A stretch of 64,000 nt of DNA from Verrucomicrobiales bacterium (GCA_028293125.1 JAQGPJ010000071.1:180169-244168); one strand, 5' to 3'; shown: positions 1 to 9,782, counted from the stretch's first letter. Program-made: numbers and translations. The notes: a model not told the origin generated them from the sequence alone.

Positions 1-85
1 TTGAGGAATTTGCTGGATTCCCTGCGGACAATGGAAAGTCCGGATGACCGCATGGGTGACCCGTATGCGGCACCGTTTCCCCGGT

Positions 86-1447
86 TCAACTTCCGCCAGC
101 CCCTTTGTGCAGCGTCCTGCGATACCAGTCGAGCGCCGGCTGGCCGCTGATGCCATGAATCACAATGCTGAGCGCCACCACTGAAATCGTGATCCCCGCC
201 ATTTCCTTCACCCAGGAATTCAATCCGTGGTTCAGCGAATAGCACAGGTAATAAAGGCTGCCGATGCCCCGGATGCCGAACCATCCCATCAGCGCCCGCT
301 GCGGCATGGACGCCGGTGTCCCTGCAAGCAGAATCAGGGATCCAAGGGGACGGATGAGAATGAACAGAACCGCCGCCAAGGCTGCCCCCCTCCAGTCCCA
401 GTGCGCGGAGAGGCAGATTCCCACAAGCATGACCATCATAGCCTCCAGCAGCCGCTCCGCGGTGCCACCGAAAGTGATGATTTCGCCAATGACCACTCCC
501 GCGGCTTTGGAGGGATGGGTGAGTTCCTCCTCATCCAGCCCCCGGCTGACCGTTTCCTCCGCGGGGGGATGCCCGGTGAGCATGGCTCCGTGCGGCTGTT
601 CGATTTGATCAGGCTCAAGGATGGGATGCTTCTCCACAGTTTTTATCTCGGCCCGCCGGAATCCGATGCCCGCCGCGAAAGTGGCCAGAAACCCCCATGA
701 GCCGGCTGCTTCGGCCGCAGTGTATGAGAGAGCGATCAGGGCAAGGGCCAGCAGATCATTCGGCGCCTCCGTTTCCTGATGCCGGCTCCGCAGCCTGATG
801 GCCAACCATCCCACGGCCTTTCCCATCACCCAGCCGATGCCGATTCCCGCCGGCACCGCCCATGCCAGCCGGTGCAGCGCCCATCCACCGGCCCATCCGC
901 CAACGTCCGGATCCCCGATCCACATCAGTGCGAAAATCACAAATGGGAAGGCTGCCCCGTCGTTGAATCCCGCCTCGCCTGAAAGACCATAACGCACGGG
1001 ATCCTCGTCGCTGGCGTCATTGACGGTCACCATTCCCGCCAGCACCGGATCCGTCGGTGCGAGGATGGCACCGAGCAGGACCGCCGCCGGCCACGCCAGG
1101 CCGAACACGCCGTGGGCGAACAAAGCCATGCCGGCAATGGACACCAGCATGACCGGGCCTGCGAGCCTGAAGGCCGTGGACCAAGCCGGATGTTGGAGCG
1201 GGAGGCGCATTTTCAATCCCCCCATGAACAGGGAGATGATCACCGCGATCTCCGTCAGATGCTCCAAAACCGCGCTCTGCCTGATGAAGTCAATGTCCAG
1301 CAAACCAAATCCAGCCGGACTGACGGCAATTCCGACCCCCAGATAAATGACCGCCGCCGTAACCGGAAGCCGTTTTAAATAAGCTGACGACAAGGCCATT
1401 ATCAGCAGCAGGGCTCCTGCCAGTCCAATCCATCCGGAAACGCTCAT
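86..1447 (-). CDS. CPA1-type cation:proton antiporter
   Basis: A 453-residue inner-membrane protein with about a dozen hydrophobic segments from residue 5 to 440. It should exchange Na+ or K+ for H+ across the cytoplasmic membrane. The diagnostic stretches are APTDPVLA at about residues 130-137 and SGEAGFNDG at about 156-164. The Asn-Asp pair at 162-163 is typical of electroneutral CPA1 (NhaP/NHE-like) exchangers, whereas CPA2 members usually carry Asp-Asp. A hydrophilic insert lies at about 268-315, rich in Glu and His, between two membrane blocks; it could be regulatory, but that is inference. The gene faces away from the apiose operon and has no obvious operon partner in the window. The family is clear; ion specificity cannot be read from sequence. 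Confidence 0.9.
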   Translation of the reverse strand: MSVSGWIGLAGALLLIMALSSAYLKRLPVTAAVIYLGVGIAVSPAGFGLLDIDFIRQSAVLEHLTEIAVIISLFMGGLKMRLPLQHPAWSTAFRLAGPVMLVSIAGMALFAHGVFGLAWPAAVLLGAILAPTDPVLAGMVTVNDASDEDPVRYGLSGEAGFNDGAAFPFVIFALMWIGDPDVGGWAGGWALHRLAWAVPAGIGIGWVMGKAVGWLAIRLRSRHQETEAPNDLLALALIALSYTAAEAAGSWGFLATFAAGIGFRRAEIKTVEKHPILEPDQIEQPHGAMLTGHPPAEETVSRGLDEEELTHPSKAAGVVIGEIITFGGTAERLLEAMMVMLVGICLSAHWDWRGAALAAVLFILIRPLGSLILLAGTPASMPQRALMGWFGIRGIGSLYYLCYSLNHGLNSWVKEMAGITISVVALSIVIHGISGQPALDWYRRTLHKGAGGS

Positions 1448-1562
1448 CGTGGTCTTACGCCGCGGCGGGGCGGATTGGAAACAACGGCCTCAGTCAATCC
1501 GCTTGCCGCGTCCGGGGAATCCAGCCCACCCGGACCACGTGAGTAGGCCTGATGCCATCCGC

Positions 1563-1841
1563 TCAGTTGGGTTTGTTCAGACGGGCTTGGAACCGCAGCA
1601 GTTCCTCCCGCGAAAAATTCCGCCTGAAGGCGCGGAAGACCTTCAGTTCCAAAAGTCTGCTCAGGGCAGCAAAGGCGAGGCGCGGGTTTGAGGAGGTTTT
1701 CTGAAAATGATTCAGGCGTTTCAGATCCCGTGAAAATTCCTGCTGGAAAGATTTTGCATGGCCGGCGGCCATCCTGTCCCAAAGGACAGCCAGCATCCGC
1801 AACCTGTTCTGTGGAGTTTGTGGGGTCCTGCTGGTGTGCAT
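1563..1841 (-). CDS. possible small hypothetical protein
   Basis: A 92-residue reading frame in the 546-base gap between the antiporter and the GH140 gene. It is basic and mostly helical in appearance, with two similar segments (QEFSRDLKRL near residue 42 and RNFSREELLRF near residue 75). The codon pattern looks coding-like, but there is no clear ribosome binding site. I recognise no family. It may be a remnant or a chance frame. The rest of the gap (1448-1562 and 1842-1994) shows only an AT-richer run just upstream of 1995, where the operon promoter would be expected. Confidence 0.3.
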   Translation of the reverse strand: MHTSRTPQTPQNRLRMLAVLWDRMAAGHAKSFQQEFSRDLKRLNHFQKTSSNPRLAFAALSRLLELKVFRAFRRNFSREELLRFQARLNKPN

Positions 1842-1994
1842 ATGCGCGCTTCAACGGACAAAAAGCCGTTTGGATGCGTGGGATGCGATTTAAAATTCAG
1901 CAGGTTTGGGATCCGGCGGATCCGCACATTCCGCCACGGAACGGAAAGATTGTTCTATTTTTAAGCGGATTGATTCCAGACAGGTGAATTCAGG

Positions 1995-3464
1995 ATGAAT
2001 ATGACTCAGGCATACAGCTTCCCTTCAGTCGTCATGCCCCTGCTTTTTTCTTCCCTCCGCCGGCTGGTCTGGCCGTGCCTGCTTCTGTCGGCCTCCGTGC
2101 TGGGTGCAGCCGCTCCGCCACGGCTTAAAATCTCTGAGGACAAACGCCATCTGATCACGGAGGAGGGCAAACCGTTCTTCTGGCTGGGCGACACCGGTTG
2201 GGAGCTTTTCCACCGGCTGAACCGGGAGGAGGCTGGCCAGTATTTGCAAAACCGCGCCGCACTGGGCTTCACCGTGATCCAGGCGGTGGCCGTGGCGGAA
2301 CTGGATGGGCTGAACGTCCCGAACGCCTACGGTTACAACCCCTTCACGGACCGCGACCCCGCCAAGCCTGCGGAGAAGGAGGGACCGGAAAACGACTACT
2401 GGGATCATGTGGATTTCACCGTCTCCAAGGCCAACGAACTGGGACTGACCCTCGGATTCCTGCCCACCTGGGGTGATAAGTGGCGGGGCAAACCGGGCGA
2501 GGGCGAGGTGGTGTTCACGCCGGAAAATGCGGCCATTTATGGCGAATGGCTGGGCCGGCGCTACAAGGATAAAAGTATTGTCTGGATTCTGGGCGGCGAC
2601 CGTCCGGTGGAGAATGATCATCAGAAGGAGATTCTGAAACGCATGGCTTTGGGGCTGCGGCAAGGAGACGGGGGAACACATCTCATCACCTTCCATCCGC
2701 CGGGTGGTCGGGGTTCCGCCGAGTATCTGCACAACGAGCCGTGGCTGGACTTCAATATGCGCCAGAATGGCCACGGAGCGGAGTTCACGGGCCGCTACGA
2801 CCAAACCCGGGTGGACTACGACCGCACGCCCACCAAGCCGGTGCTGGACGGGGAGCCCGTGTATGAGGACCATCCGCTCAACTTCCAAGCGAAGAACTTC
2901 GGCCACTCCATCGCCGCGGATGTGCGGCGTCCGCTTTACTGGAATTTGTTCAGCGGGGCCTTCGGCCACACCTATGGCCACCACTCGGTGTGGCAGATGG
3001 CGGCTCCGGGGCGGGGCGGGATCAACAACCCGCTGATGCCTTGGACGGAGGCCATCCACCAGCCGGGCGCGGCCCAGATGCAGTATGGCCGGTGGCTGAT
3101 GGAGTCGCGGCCTTTTCTCGACTTTGTCCCGGATCAGGGGGTGATCGTGGTTTCCAATGTGCCAACCAGCGTGCCGGGCGCGGGCCGCTACCACTTTGCG
3201 GCCACCCGCACCCGCGATGGAGGCTGCGCCATGGTCTATGTGCCGTGCGGAAGAAAATTCAGCGTGCATCTCGAGAAAATCAGCGGCCCCAAAGTCACGG
3301 CGTGGTGGTTCAACCCCCGCAACGGCCAGGCCACGGCGGCGGGCAGCTTCGCCAACACCGGCGTGCAGGAGTTCACGCCGCCGGACTTGGGCGAGGCGCT
3401 GGACTCTGTTCTCGTGCTGGATGACGCCGCCCGGAATTTCCCGCCTCCCGGCAGCCGCCGATGA
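1995..3464 (+). CDS. GH140-like apiosidase (DUF4038 + collagen-binding-like domain)
   Basis: An exported glycoside hydrolase of 489 residues. GH140 enzymes release D-apiose from pectic side chains (rhamnogalacturonan II). A signal peptide ends near SVLGAAA (about residue 40). The DUF4038 (TIM-barrel) domain starts at about 43 and runs to about 370, followed by a C-terminal beta domain of the kind annotated as a putative collagen-binding domain. Candidate acidic catalytic residues are D202 in WILGGDRP and E287 in LDGEPVYE, matching the two-acid pattern of the family. ATG at 2034 (residue 14) is an alternative start that gives a more usual signal-peptide length. First gene of the operon; the next three genes fit intracellular apiose oxidation, which supports the assignment. 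Enzymes in this superfamily with other substrates cannot be excluded. Confidence 0.82.
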   Translation: MNMTQAYSFPSVVMPLLFSSLRRLVWPCLLLSASVLGAAAPPRLKISEDKRHLITEEGKPFFWLGDTGWELFHRLNREEAGQYLQNRAALGFTVIQAVAVAELDGLNVPNAYGYNPFTDRDPAKPAEKEGPENDYWDHVDFTVSKANELGLTLGFLPTWGDKWRGKPGEGEVVFTPENAAIYGEWLGRRYKDKSIVWILGGDRPVENDHQKEILKRMALGLRQGDGGTHLITFHPPGGRGSAEYLHNEPWLDFNMRQNGHGAEFTGRYDQTRVDYDRTPTKPVLDGEPVYEDHPLNFQAKNFGHSIAADVRRPLYWNLFSGAFGHTYGHHSVWQMAAPGRGGINNPLMPWTEAIHQPGAAQMQYGRWLMESRPFLDFVPDQGVIVVSNVPTSVPGAGRYHFAATRTRDGGCAMVYVPCGRKFSVHLEKISGPKVTAWWFNPRNGQATAAGSFANTGVQEFTPPDLGEALDSVLVLDDAARNFPPPGSRR

Positions 3465-3542
3465 TGCCCCTGTCTGTCACTGCGCTGTCTGTCTGTCCAC
3501 CCGCATGCCTGACCACCTCATCATCCCCCTCCGCCGGACCCA

Positions 3543-4568
3543 ATGAAGCCGCTCCGTTTCGCCATTCTGGGCACCGGCTTCTGGGCCCGCTATCAGCTTG
3601 CCGCCTGGCGGGAGCTGCCGGGGGTGGAATGCGTGGCGGTCTGCAACCGCACCCGCGGGAAAGCGGAGACGCTGGCCCGGGAATTCGGCGTTCCCGCCGT
3701 GTATGACGATGCCGGGGCGCTCCTCCGGACGGAGCGGCTGGATTTTGTGGATATCATCACCGATCCCGGCACCCACCGGGCTTTCACGGAACTGGCCGCG
3801 CGGCATGGCGTGCCGGTGATCTGCCAGAAGCCCATGGCTGAATCCCTGGACGATGCGCGGGCCATGCTGGAGTCCTGCCAGGCAGCCGGAGTACCGCTGC
3901 TGATTCACGAGAACTGGCGCTGGCAGTCGCCCATGCGGGCACTGGCGGAGGTGCTGCACAGCGGAGTGATTGGGGAGGTTTTCCGGGCCCGCATCGATTT
4001 TGTGACCAGCTTTCCGGTTTTCGAAAACCAGAAGTTCCTGGCGGAGCTGCCGCGCTTCATCCTGGCGGATATCGGCACCCATGTGCTGGACACCGCCCGC
4101 TTTCTGTTTGGCGAGGCCCAAAGCCTGTATGCCACCACGCGCCGGGTGAATCCGGCGATCAAGGGTGAGGACGTGGCCACGGTGATGACCACCCACGGCC
4201 GCTGCACCGTGGTCACGAACATGAGTTATGCGAGCCGGACGGAGCACGAGCGCTTTCCCGAGACCTTCGTCTTTGTGGAGGGCTCCCGGGGATCCGCCGA
4301 GATCACCCCGGGCTGCGGGCTGCGCGTGACCACCGCATCGGGCACGCAGGTGGTCTCCTGCGCGCCGCCGGTTTACCCTTGGGCGGATCCCGCCTACGCG
4401 CTGGTTCATGCCAGCATTGTGGACTGTCACCGCAATCTGCTGGCCGCCCTGCGCGGTGAGGCCGCGGCGGAGACCCCGGCCGCCGACAATCTGCGCACTC
4501 TGGAGCTGGTCTTTGCCGCCTATGACTCCGCCGGAGACGGGCAACCCCGGAAATGGCCGGCTCTCTGA
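3543..4568 (+). CDS. Gfo/Idh/MocA oxidoreductase, probable D-apiose dehydrogenase
   Basis: A 341-residue NAD(P)-dependent sugar dehydrogenase. The Rossmann glycine motif GTGFWA is at residues 10-15. The family's Lys motif appears as CQKP with K96. The catalytic-region motif ADIGTH (about 175-180) carries Asp and His, followed by the alpha/beta C-terminal domain. In the described D-apiose pathways, the first oxidation to apionolactone is done by a Gfo/Idh family enzyme (ApsD). Placement between an apiosidase and an apionate oxidoisomerase-like gene makes that role the best guess. The cofactor and exact substrate are inferred from context only; the family is certain. Confidence 0.85.
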   Translation: MKPLRFAILGTGFWARYQLAAWRELPGVECVAVCNRTRGKAETLAREFGVPAVYDDAGALLRTERLDFVDIITDPGTHRAFTELAARHGVPVICQKPMAESLDDARAMLESCQAAGVPLLIHENWRWQSPMRALAEVLHSGVIGEVFRARIDFVTSFPVFENQKFLAELPRFILADIGTHVLDTARFLFGEAQSLYATTRRVNPAIKGEDVATVMTTHGRCTVVTNMSYASRTEHERFPETFVFVEGSRGSAEITPGCGLRVTTASGTQVVSCAPPVYPWADPAYALVHASIVDCHRNLLAALRGEAAAETPAADNLRTLELVFAAYDSAGDGQPRKWPAL

Positions 4569-4604
4569 GCCCCGCCGGCACTTTTTGAAATTCAAACCAA
4601 CCGC

Positions 4605-5471
4605 ATGTCTTCAATCACAACTATCGCGCTCATCGGTGCCGGAGGAAAAATGGGATGCCGCATCCTCGACCACCTCCGGGATCATCCTGACTATTCGCTT
4701 CGTTGTGTGGAGTCCGGAGAAGGCGGTCTCCAGCAGCTGGCCGACAGAAAAGTCGGCCCGGTCCCGGCGGCCTTGGCCGTGGAGCAGGCGGATGTGATGA
4801 TCCTGGCGCTGCCCGACCGCCTTCTGGGCGGAGTGGCCCAGGTGCTGGTGCCTCAATTGAAAACGGGAGCCCTCGTCGTTCTCCTTGATCCCGCCGCCGC
4901 CCATGCCGGTGAACTGCCGGAGCGGGAGGATGTGTCGTATTTTGTCACTCATCCCTGCCATCCCAGCGTTTTTGACCACTTTGAATCCGAGGCGGAGCGA
5001 GGTGATTTCTTTGGCGGAACCCACGCCCGGCAGGCCATCGTGTGCGCGCTGATGCAGGGGTCGGAGAGCGACTACGCGAGAGGGGAGAAGCTGGCGATCG
5101 ACATCTATTCGCCCGTGACGCGGTCCCACCGCATCACGGTGGCCCAGATGGCCATGCTGGAGCCCGCCATGGCTGAGACCGTGGGCATCGCCCTCATCCG
5201 CACCCTGCGCGACGCCCTGGAGGAGGTCGTGGCCAGAGGGGTGCCCCGCGAGGCGGCGGAGGATTTTCTGTATGGCCACATCCGCGTGCCGCTGGGCATT
5301 GCCTTCGAGCGCGTGAAATTCCCCTTCAGCGACGGTGCGAAACTGATCGCGGAATATGGTCAGGAGGTCCTGCTGCAGCAGGACTGGAAGCAGGTTTTCG
5401 AGCCCGAAAGCGTGCTGGAGCAGTGCCGGGCCATCACCACCGGCAAAAAGCCGCTGACCGTTCCCTCCTGA
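4605..5471 (+). CDS. apnO: D-apionate oxidoisomerase-like (PGDH_C family)
   Basis: A 288-residue cytosolic dehydrogenase. It has an N-terminal Rossmann motif (IGAGGKMG, residues 10-17) and a helical C-terminal half of the phosphogluconate-dehydrogenase-C type (about 130-280; note HPCHPSVF near 124). This is the domain layout of ApnO, which converts D-apionate to 3-oxo-isoapionate with NAD. It begins 36 bases after the dehydrogenase gene and is followed one base later by the TIM-barrel gene, so the three are probably translated from one transcript. The symbol rests on family resemblance plus context; a related oxidoisomerase acting on another branched aldonate is the main alternative. Confidence 0.72.
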   Translation: MSSITTIALIGAGGKMGCRILDHLRDHPDYSLRCVESGEGGLQQLADRKVGPVPAALAVEQADVMILALPDRLLGGVAQVLVPQLKTGALVVLLDPAAAHAGELPEREDVSYFVTHPCHPSVFDHFESEAERGDFFGGTHARQAIVCALMQGSESDYARGEKLAIDIYSPVTRSHRITVAQMAMLEPAMAETVGIALIRTLRDALEEVVARGVPREAAEDFLYGHIRVPLGIAFERVKFPFSDGAKLIAEYGQEVLLQQDWKQVFEPESVLEQCRAITTGKKPLTVPS

Positions 5472-5472
5472 C

Positions 5473-6264
5473 ATGCGGCTCGGTATCGGCAGCTACACCC
5501 TCACATGGGCGTGCGGAGTGCCGGGGCACAGGCCCCTGCGCCCCCTCACGGCCTTGGCGCTGTGCCGCCGGGCGGCGCGGTTGGGGGTGAAGGTGGTGCA
5601 GCTGTGCGAGAATATCACCTTTCCCCGGAGTGAGTGGACAGACGTGGAGGCCACCGGACTGAGCATTGAAATCGGCACCCGCGGCCTGCTGAGCAGCACC
5701 TTGGAGGCGGCCTGGAGCGCGGCGCAGTATTTCAAATCGCCTTTTGTGAGGCTGGTCATTGACTCCGCCGGCCACGAGCCGTCCCCGGCGGAGACCATCC
5801 GCCTGCTCCAGCCCTGGGCCGCAAGAGCCAGGGAGACCGGCATCCGCCTGGCGGTTGAAAACCATGACCGCTTCCCGGCCACCGTGCTGGCGGACATCGT
5901 GGAGAGGCTGGGCACCGACGCCGTGGGCGTGACGCTGGACACCGTGAACTCCTTCGGTGCGGCGGAGGGGACGGAGCATGTCGTCCAAACACTCGCGCCC
6001 TACACCCTCAGTCTGCACATCAAGGATTTTATTGTCAAAAGAGTGCCTTCACAGATGGGGTTCACGGTGGAGGGCTGTCCCGCGGGGGAGGGCATGCTGA
6101 ATCCCGCGGGCGTGCTGGAGACCCTGCGCGCCGCCGGCCGGGATCCCAACGCCATCATCGAGCTCTGGACGCCGGAGGCTGAAACCCTGGAAGCCACGAT
6201 CCTGCGTGAGGCCGCCTGGACGGAGAAAAGCATTGCCAATCTCCGCCCGCTTATCGCAGGCTGA
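5473..6264 (+). CDS. xylose isomerase-like TIM barrel, possible 3-oxo-isoapionate decarboxylase
   Basis: A 263-residue protein of the sugar phosphate isomerase/epimerase (AP endonuclease 2) fold. Probable metal ligands are E129 (AVENHDRF), D156 (TLDTVNS), H182 (LHIKDF) and E230 (AIIELWTP). In one described apiose route, a TIM-barrel protein of this kind (OiaX) decarboxylates 3-oxo-isoapionate to L-erythrulose without prior phosphorylation. No kinase or RuBisCO-like gene of the alternative routes is present here, which favours OiaX-like activity. That is inference from the pathway; an isomerase or epimerase role is possible. The start codon lies one base after the preceding stop, indicating translational coupling. 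Confidence 0.72.
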   Translation: MRLGIGSYTLTWACGVPGHRPLRPLTALALCRRAARLGVKVVQLCENITFPRSEWTDVEATGLSIEIGTRGLLSSTLEAAWSAAQYFKSPFVRLVIDSAGHEPSPAETIRLLQPWAARARETGIRLAVENHDRFPATVLADIVERLGTDAVGVTLDTVNSFGAAEGTEHVVQTLAPYTLSLHIKDFIVKRVPSQMGFTVEGCPAGEGMLNPAGVLETLRAAGRDPNAIIELWTPEAETLEATILREAAWTEKSIANLRPLIAG

Positions 6265-6290
6265 ACCCCCTGATTTTCAAAACATCCGCC

Positions 6291-7283
6291 ATGAAATCAT
6301 CCCGAAGATCCATCCTGGCCCCGCTGTGCGCGGCCCCCCTGTTATTCCTGACAGGCTGCGGGCCGTCAGGTCCTAAAAAGCCTGTGATAGGAGTCTCTTT
6401 TGAGACGCTCCAGACCGAATTCTGGGTGGCCGGATACGACGCTATTAAAAAGGAATGCGCCGCCCAGGGTTATGATGTCGCCGAAGCGGTGGCCGATGGC
6501 GACGCCGGCAAGCAGTTGGAGCAGATCCGGAGCTTCATCACCCGCAAAGTGGACGGCATCATCATGGTGCCCAAGGACGCCAAGACCTGCGTGCCCATGA
6601 TCAAGGCCGCCAATGCGGCGGGCATTCCCATCGTGCTTTTCAACCGCGGCGCGGACGCCGGTCCGGATGTCAAAGCCACCGCCGTGGTCGCCGACAACAC
6701 CGGTCTGACAAAACTCACGGTGGAGTATATGGTGGAGATGGCCCGGAAAACCGGACGCAAACACACGGCCGCCATCCTGCTGGGCGACCTCGGGGATCTG
6801 AACGGCGTGGCCCGGCGCGACGGCGCGGAGGCGGCGCTCAACGCCGCGCCCGATGCCGTGGAGGTGGTGGCCCGCATTCCCACGGAGTGGAATCAGGAGA
6901 AGGCCCAGGCGGGGGTGGTCAACGCGCTTCAGGCGCATCCGGAAATTGACTTCATCTTCACCAGTTCCGACTTCCTCCTGCCCAGCATCACCAGCGCTCT
7001 CAAAAGCGCCGGGAAATACCACAAGGCCGGCGAGCCGGGGCACGTGATTCTCGGCGGCTTTGACGGGGACGCCACCGCTTGGCGTCTGATGCAGGAGGGA
7101 TATCTCGACGCCACGGGCGTGCAGGACGTTTATTTCGAAGCCAAACAGAGCGTGCAGGCCATTGCGGATCAGCGGGCGGGCAAGGCCGCGGCACCCTCCA
7201 TTCTGGATCCCGGGTTTGTGATCCACCGCGGCAATATGGCGGAGAAGTCGGCGCAGATGTGGGGTGCCCACACGGGGAGATAA
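6291..7283 (+). CDS. sugar ABC transporter substrate-binding lipoprotein
   Basis: A 330-residue periplasmic binding protein, type 1 fold (RbsB-like, Peripla_BP_4). The N-terminus is a lipoprotein signal with lipobox LTGC (Cys22), so the mature protein is membrane-anchored in the periplasm. The usual N-terminal strand is KPVIGVSFETLQTEFW, and a DGIIMVPKD segment (about 84-92) follows. It is the first gene of the transporter set (binding protein, permease, ATPase, permease) and presumably captures apiose or an apiose-containing saccharide; the ligand is not readable from sequence. Confidence 0.9.
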   Translation: MKSSRRSILAPLCAAPLLFLTGCGPSGPKKPVIGVSFETLQTEFWVAGYDAIKKECAAQGYDVAEAVADGDAGKQLEQIRSFITRKVDGIIMVPKDAKTCVPMIKAANAAGIPIVLFNRGADAGPDVKATAVVADNTGLTKLTVEYMVEMARKTGRKHTAAILLGDLGDLNGVARRDGAEAALNAAPDAVEVVARIPTEWNQEKAQAGVVNALQAHPEIDFIFTSSDFLLPSITSALKSAGKYHKAGEPGHVILGGFDGDATAWRLMQEGYLDATGVQDVYFEAKQSVQAIADQRAGKAAAPSILDPGFVIHRGNMAEKSAQMWGAHTGR

Positions 7284-7288
7284 CGCGC

Positions 7289-8239
7289 ATGATCCAGCGC
7301 CTCGCCAGTTCGGAGTTTTTTGTGCTCGGGCTCTGCGCCCTGCTGCTCGCGGGGCTGGGACCGTTCACGCCCGGACTGCTGTCGGCGCAGAATCTGGTGA
7401 ATGTGCTGGCGGCGATGCTGCCGCTGCTGCTGGTGGCCGCAGGGCAGACCGTGGTTCTGATCGGCGGAGGCATTGATCTTTCAGTCACGGCCATCATCGC
7501 CCTCGCCTCCGTGGCAGGGGCCAAAATCATGACCCTGTCCGGAGGCTGGATGGCCGCGCATCCGGCGGCGGTCCCCGTGGCGGTGGGAGCGATGCTGCTG
7601 GCGGGATTTTTGACAGGACTGGCCAACGGAATCGCCATCGCCTGGCTGCGGATGTCGGCATTCATCGTCACCCTGACCAGCCTGATGGCGGTGTCCGGCC
7701 TGACGGTCTGGTTCACGGACTCCAAAAACATCGCCGACCTGCCCCCCGGTTTTTTTTCCCTGGGGCAGCGGCTGCCGCCGGCTTTGGGGATGGCGGCGGG
7801 CGCGCTGGCGCTGACCCATCTCATGCTCACCCGGTCCATTTACGGCCGGTGGATTCACGCAGTCGGCCACAACGCCGCCACCGCCCGCGTCTCCGGGGTT
7901 CCCGTCCCGCTGATCACCGCGCTGTCCTATACAATCAGCGGCCTGAGCGCGGGGGCGGCGGCCATTCTGCTGACGGGGCGGCTGGAGACGGGATCGCCGG
8001 TGCTGGGGCAAACCATGATGCTGGACATCATCGGGGCCGCCGTCATCGGGGGCACCAGTCTGTTCGGAGGCCGCGGCAATGTGTTGTGGACGGTGTCCGG
8101 CGTGCTGTTCCTCACGCTGCTGGACAATGCGCTCAATCTGCGGGGCCTGTCGCATTTTGTGATCATGATGATCAAGGGTGTGGTGATCCTGCTGGCCGCC
8201 GGACTGGACGTGGTGCGCCGCAGGGGGCAGGAGGAATAG
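7289..8239 (+). CDS. sugar ABC transporter permease 1 (RbsC-like)
   Basis: A 316-residue multi-spanning membrane protein of the BPD_transp_2 family. The conserved segment GGGIDLSVTAIIALASV (about 56-72) and the terminal-half signature GGTSLFGGRGN (about 255-265) are both present. I chose ATG 7289, five bases after the binding-protein stop; the frame is open further upstream, but that part overlaps the preceding gene and looks like shadow. It pairs with a second, non-identical permease at 9779, so the channel is probably a heterodimer. Confidence 0.9.
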   Translation: MIQRLASSEFFVLGLCALLLAGLGPFTPGLLSAQNLVNVLAAMLPLLLVAAGQTVVLIGGGIDLSVTAIIALASVAGAKIMTLSGGWMAAHPAAVPVAVGAMLLAGFLTGLANGIAIAWLRMSAFIVTLTSLMAVSGLTVWFTDSKNIADLPPGFFSLGQRLPPALGMAAGALALTHLMLTRSIYGRWIHAVGHNAATARVSGVPVPLITALSYTISGLSAGAAAILLTGRLETGSPVLGQTMMLDIIGAAVIGGTSLFGGRGNVLWTVSGVLFLTLLDNALNLRGLSHFVIMMIKGVVILLAAGLDVVRRRGQEE

Positions 8240-8252
8240 AACTTTCCGGAAC

Positions 8253-9782
8253 ATGAGCGCGCTGCTGGAAATCGACAACCTGGTCAAGGCCTTCCACGGC
8301 GTGCCGGTGCTGCGCGGAGTGGGTTTTGAAATCCGGGCCGGCACCGTCACCGGGCTGGTCGGCGGCAACGGGGCCGGGAAGTCCACCCTGATGAACCTCC
8401 TGGGGGGAAACCTGCGCCCCGACAGCGGTGCCATGCGGTTGGAGGGGCGGGTTTATGAGCCGGAAAACTCCGCCGCGGCGGCGCGGGCCGGTATCTCCTT
8501 TGTGCATCAGGAGCTGAATCTGTTCCCGAATCTGACCCTCGCGGAAAATCTCTTCCTGACGGATTTTCCGATCAGGGGATTTTTCATCCGCCGGTCCGTC
8601 CTGGCGCGTCAGGCCGCCGCGCTGCTGGCGAAAGTGGGGCTGCCCCACACGCCGGACACGCCGCTGGAGCACCTGACGCCGGGAGAGCGTCAGCTGGTGG
8701 AGATTGCCAGGGCGCTGCACGGGAACCCGAAGCTGATCATCCTCGACGAGCCCACCACCTCCCTCAGCCCGCCGGAGTGCGAACGGCTTTTCAGGCTGGT
8801 CCGCTCCCTCCAGGCGGAGGGATGCGCCTTCATCTTCATCTCGCACGCCCTGGGCGATGTCCTGCAGCTCTGCGGCCGCATTCTGGTGCTGCGCGACGGC
8901 GCGGTGGCGGATCAGGGGCCGGCGGGGGATTTCACCATCGCCCGGCTGGTGACCAGCATGGCGGGCCGGGAGATAAAACAGCTTTTCCCCGGACGCACGG
9001 AGCTGCCGGTGGCGGATGCGGATACGAAGCCGCTGCTGGAGGTGCGCGGGGTCAGGCAGCCGGGAGTAGTGGACAATATTCGGTTCACCCTGCGGCGCGG
9101 AGAGATTCTGGGGCTCTCCGGCCTCATGGGCGCGGGGCGCACGGAGCTGGCCCGGCTGCTTTTCGGACTGGCTCCCCACCGGAGCGGGGAGATTCTTCTG
9201 GATGGGAAAACACTGACCGGCGGCCCGCGTGCCCGCATCCGGGCCGGTTTGGCGCTGCTGACGGAGAGCCGCGGGGAGGACGGCATCTGCGCCGGAGCCT
9301 CCGTGAATGACAATATCATGCTGGCCACGCTGCCGGCCCATGCGTGGGGCCCGTTGGGACTGCTTTCCAATGCCCGTCTGAAACCCGTGGTGCGGAAAGT
9401 CAGTGAATCCGTGCATCTTCACACCAGGCGGGAGGGCGCGGAGCCGCTCCGCCGGCTGAGCGGCGGCAACCAGCAGAAGGCGGTGCTGGCGCGCTGGCTG
9501 CTGGCGGAACCCAAGGTGCTCATTCTCGACGAGCCCACCCGCGGCATTGATGCGGCGGCCAAATTTGAGATTTACCAGTTGATCCTCGCGCTCGCCGCCG
9601 CGGGCACCGGCGTCCTGCTGATCTCCTCGGAGCAGGAAGAGCTGCTGGCCCTCAGCGACCGCATTCTGGTGATGAGCCGGGGGCGGCTGACCGGGGAGTT
9701 TGTCAGGCCGGATTTCAGTCCGGAGTCCCTGCTGCGGGCGGCGCTGGCGCATCATCACTCCCACCCGGAGACCCATCCATGA
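8253..9782 (+). CDS. sugar ABC transporter ATP-binding protein (RbsA-like, duplicated)
   Basis: A 509-residue ATPase with two nucleotide-binding domains in tandem, as in RbsA/XylG/MglA. First half: Walker A GGNGAGKST (37-45), a diverged signature LTPGERQLVEIARAL, and Walker B LIILDEPTTSL. Second half: a degenerate Walker A (GLMGAGRTEL), the signature LSGGNQQKAVLARWL, and LILDEPTRGID. The degenerate second P-loop is normal for this family. Its stop overlaps the next permease start by four bases, showing translational coupling. Confidence 0.94.
   Translation: MSALLEIDNLVKAFHGVPVLRGVGFEIRAGTVTGLVGGNGAGKSTLMNLLGGNLRPDSGAMRLEGRVYEPENSAAAARAGISFVHQELNLFPNLTLAENLFLTDFPIRGFFIRRSVLARQAAALLAKVGLPHTPDTPLEHLTPGERQLVEIARALHGNPKLIILDEPTTSLSPPECERLFRLVRSLQAEGCAFIFISHALGDVLQLCGRILVLRDGAVADQGPAGDFTIARLVTSMAGREIKQLFPGRTELPVADADTKPLLEVRGVRQPGVVDNIRFTLRRGEILGLSGLMGAGRTELARLLFGLAPHRSGEILLDGKTLTGGPRARIRAGLALLTESRGEDGICAGASVNDNIMLATLPAHAWGPLGLLSNARLKPVVRKVSESVHLHTRREGAEPLRRLSGGNQQKAVLARWLLAEPKVLILDEPTRGIDAAAKFEIYQLILALAAAGTGVLLISSEQEELLALSDRILVMSRGRLTGEFVRPDFSPESLLRAALAHHHSHPETHP

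Noticed and set aside
1..147. A short plus-strand frame running into the window from the left
   Set aside because: It overlaps the antiporter 3' end, stops near 150 and has no identifiable protein content.
2025..3269. Long minus-strand open frame opposite the GH140 gene
   Set aside because: It is a His/Arg-rich shadow with no recognisable fold, while the opposite strand carries catalytic motifs and a signal peptide.
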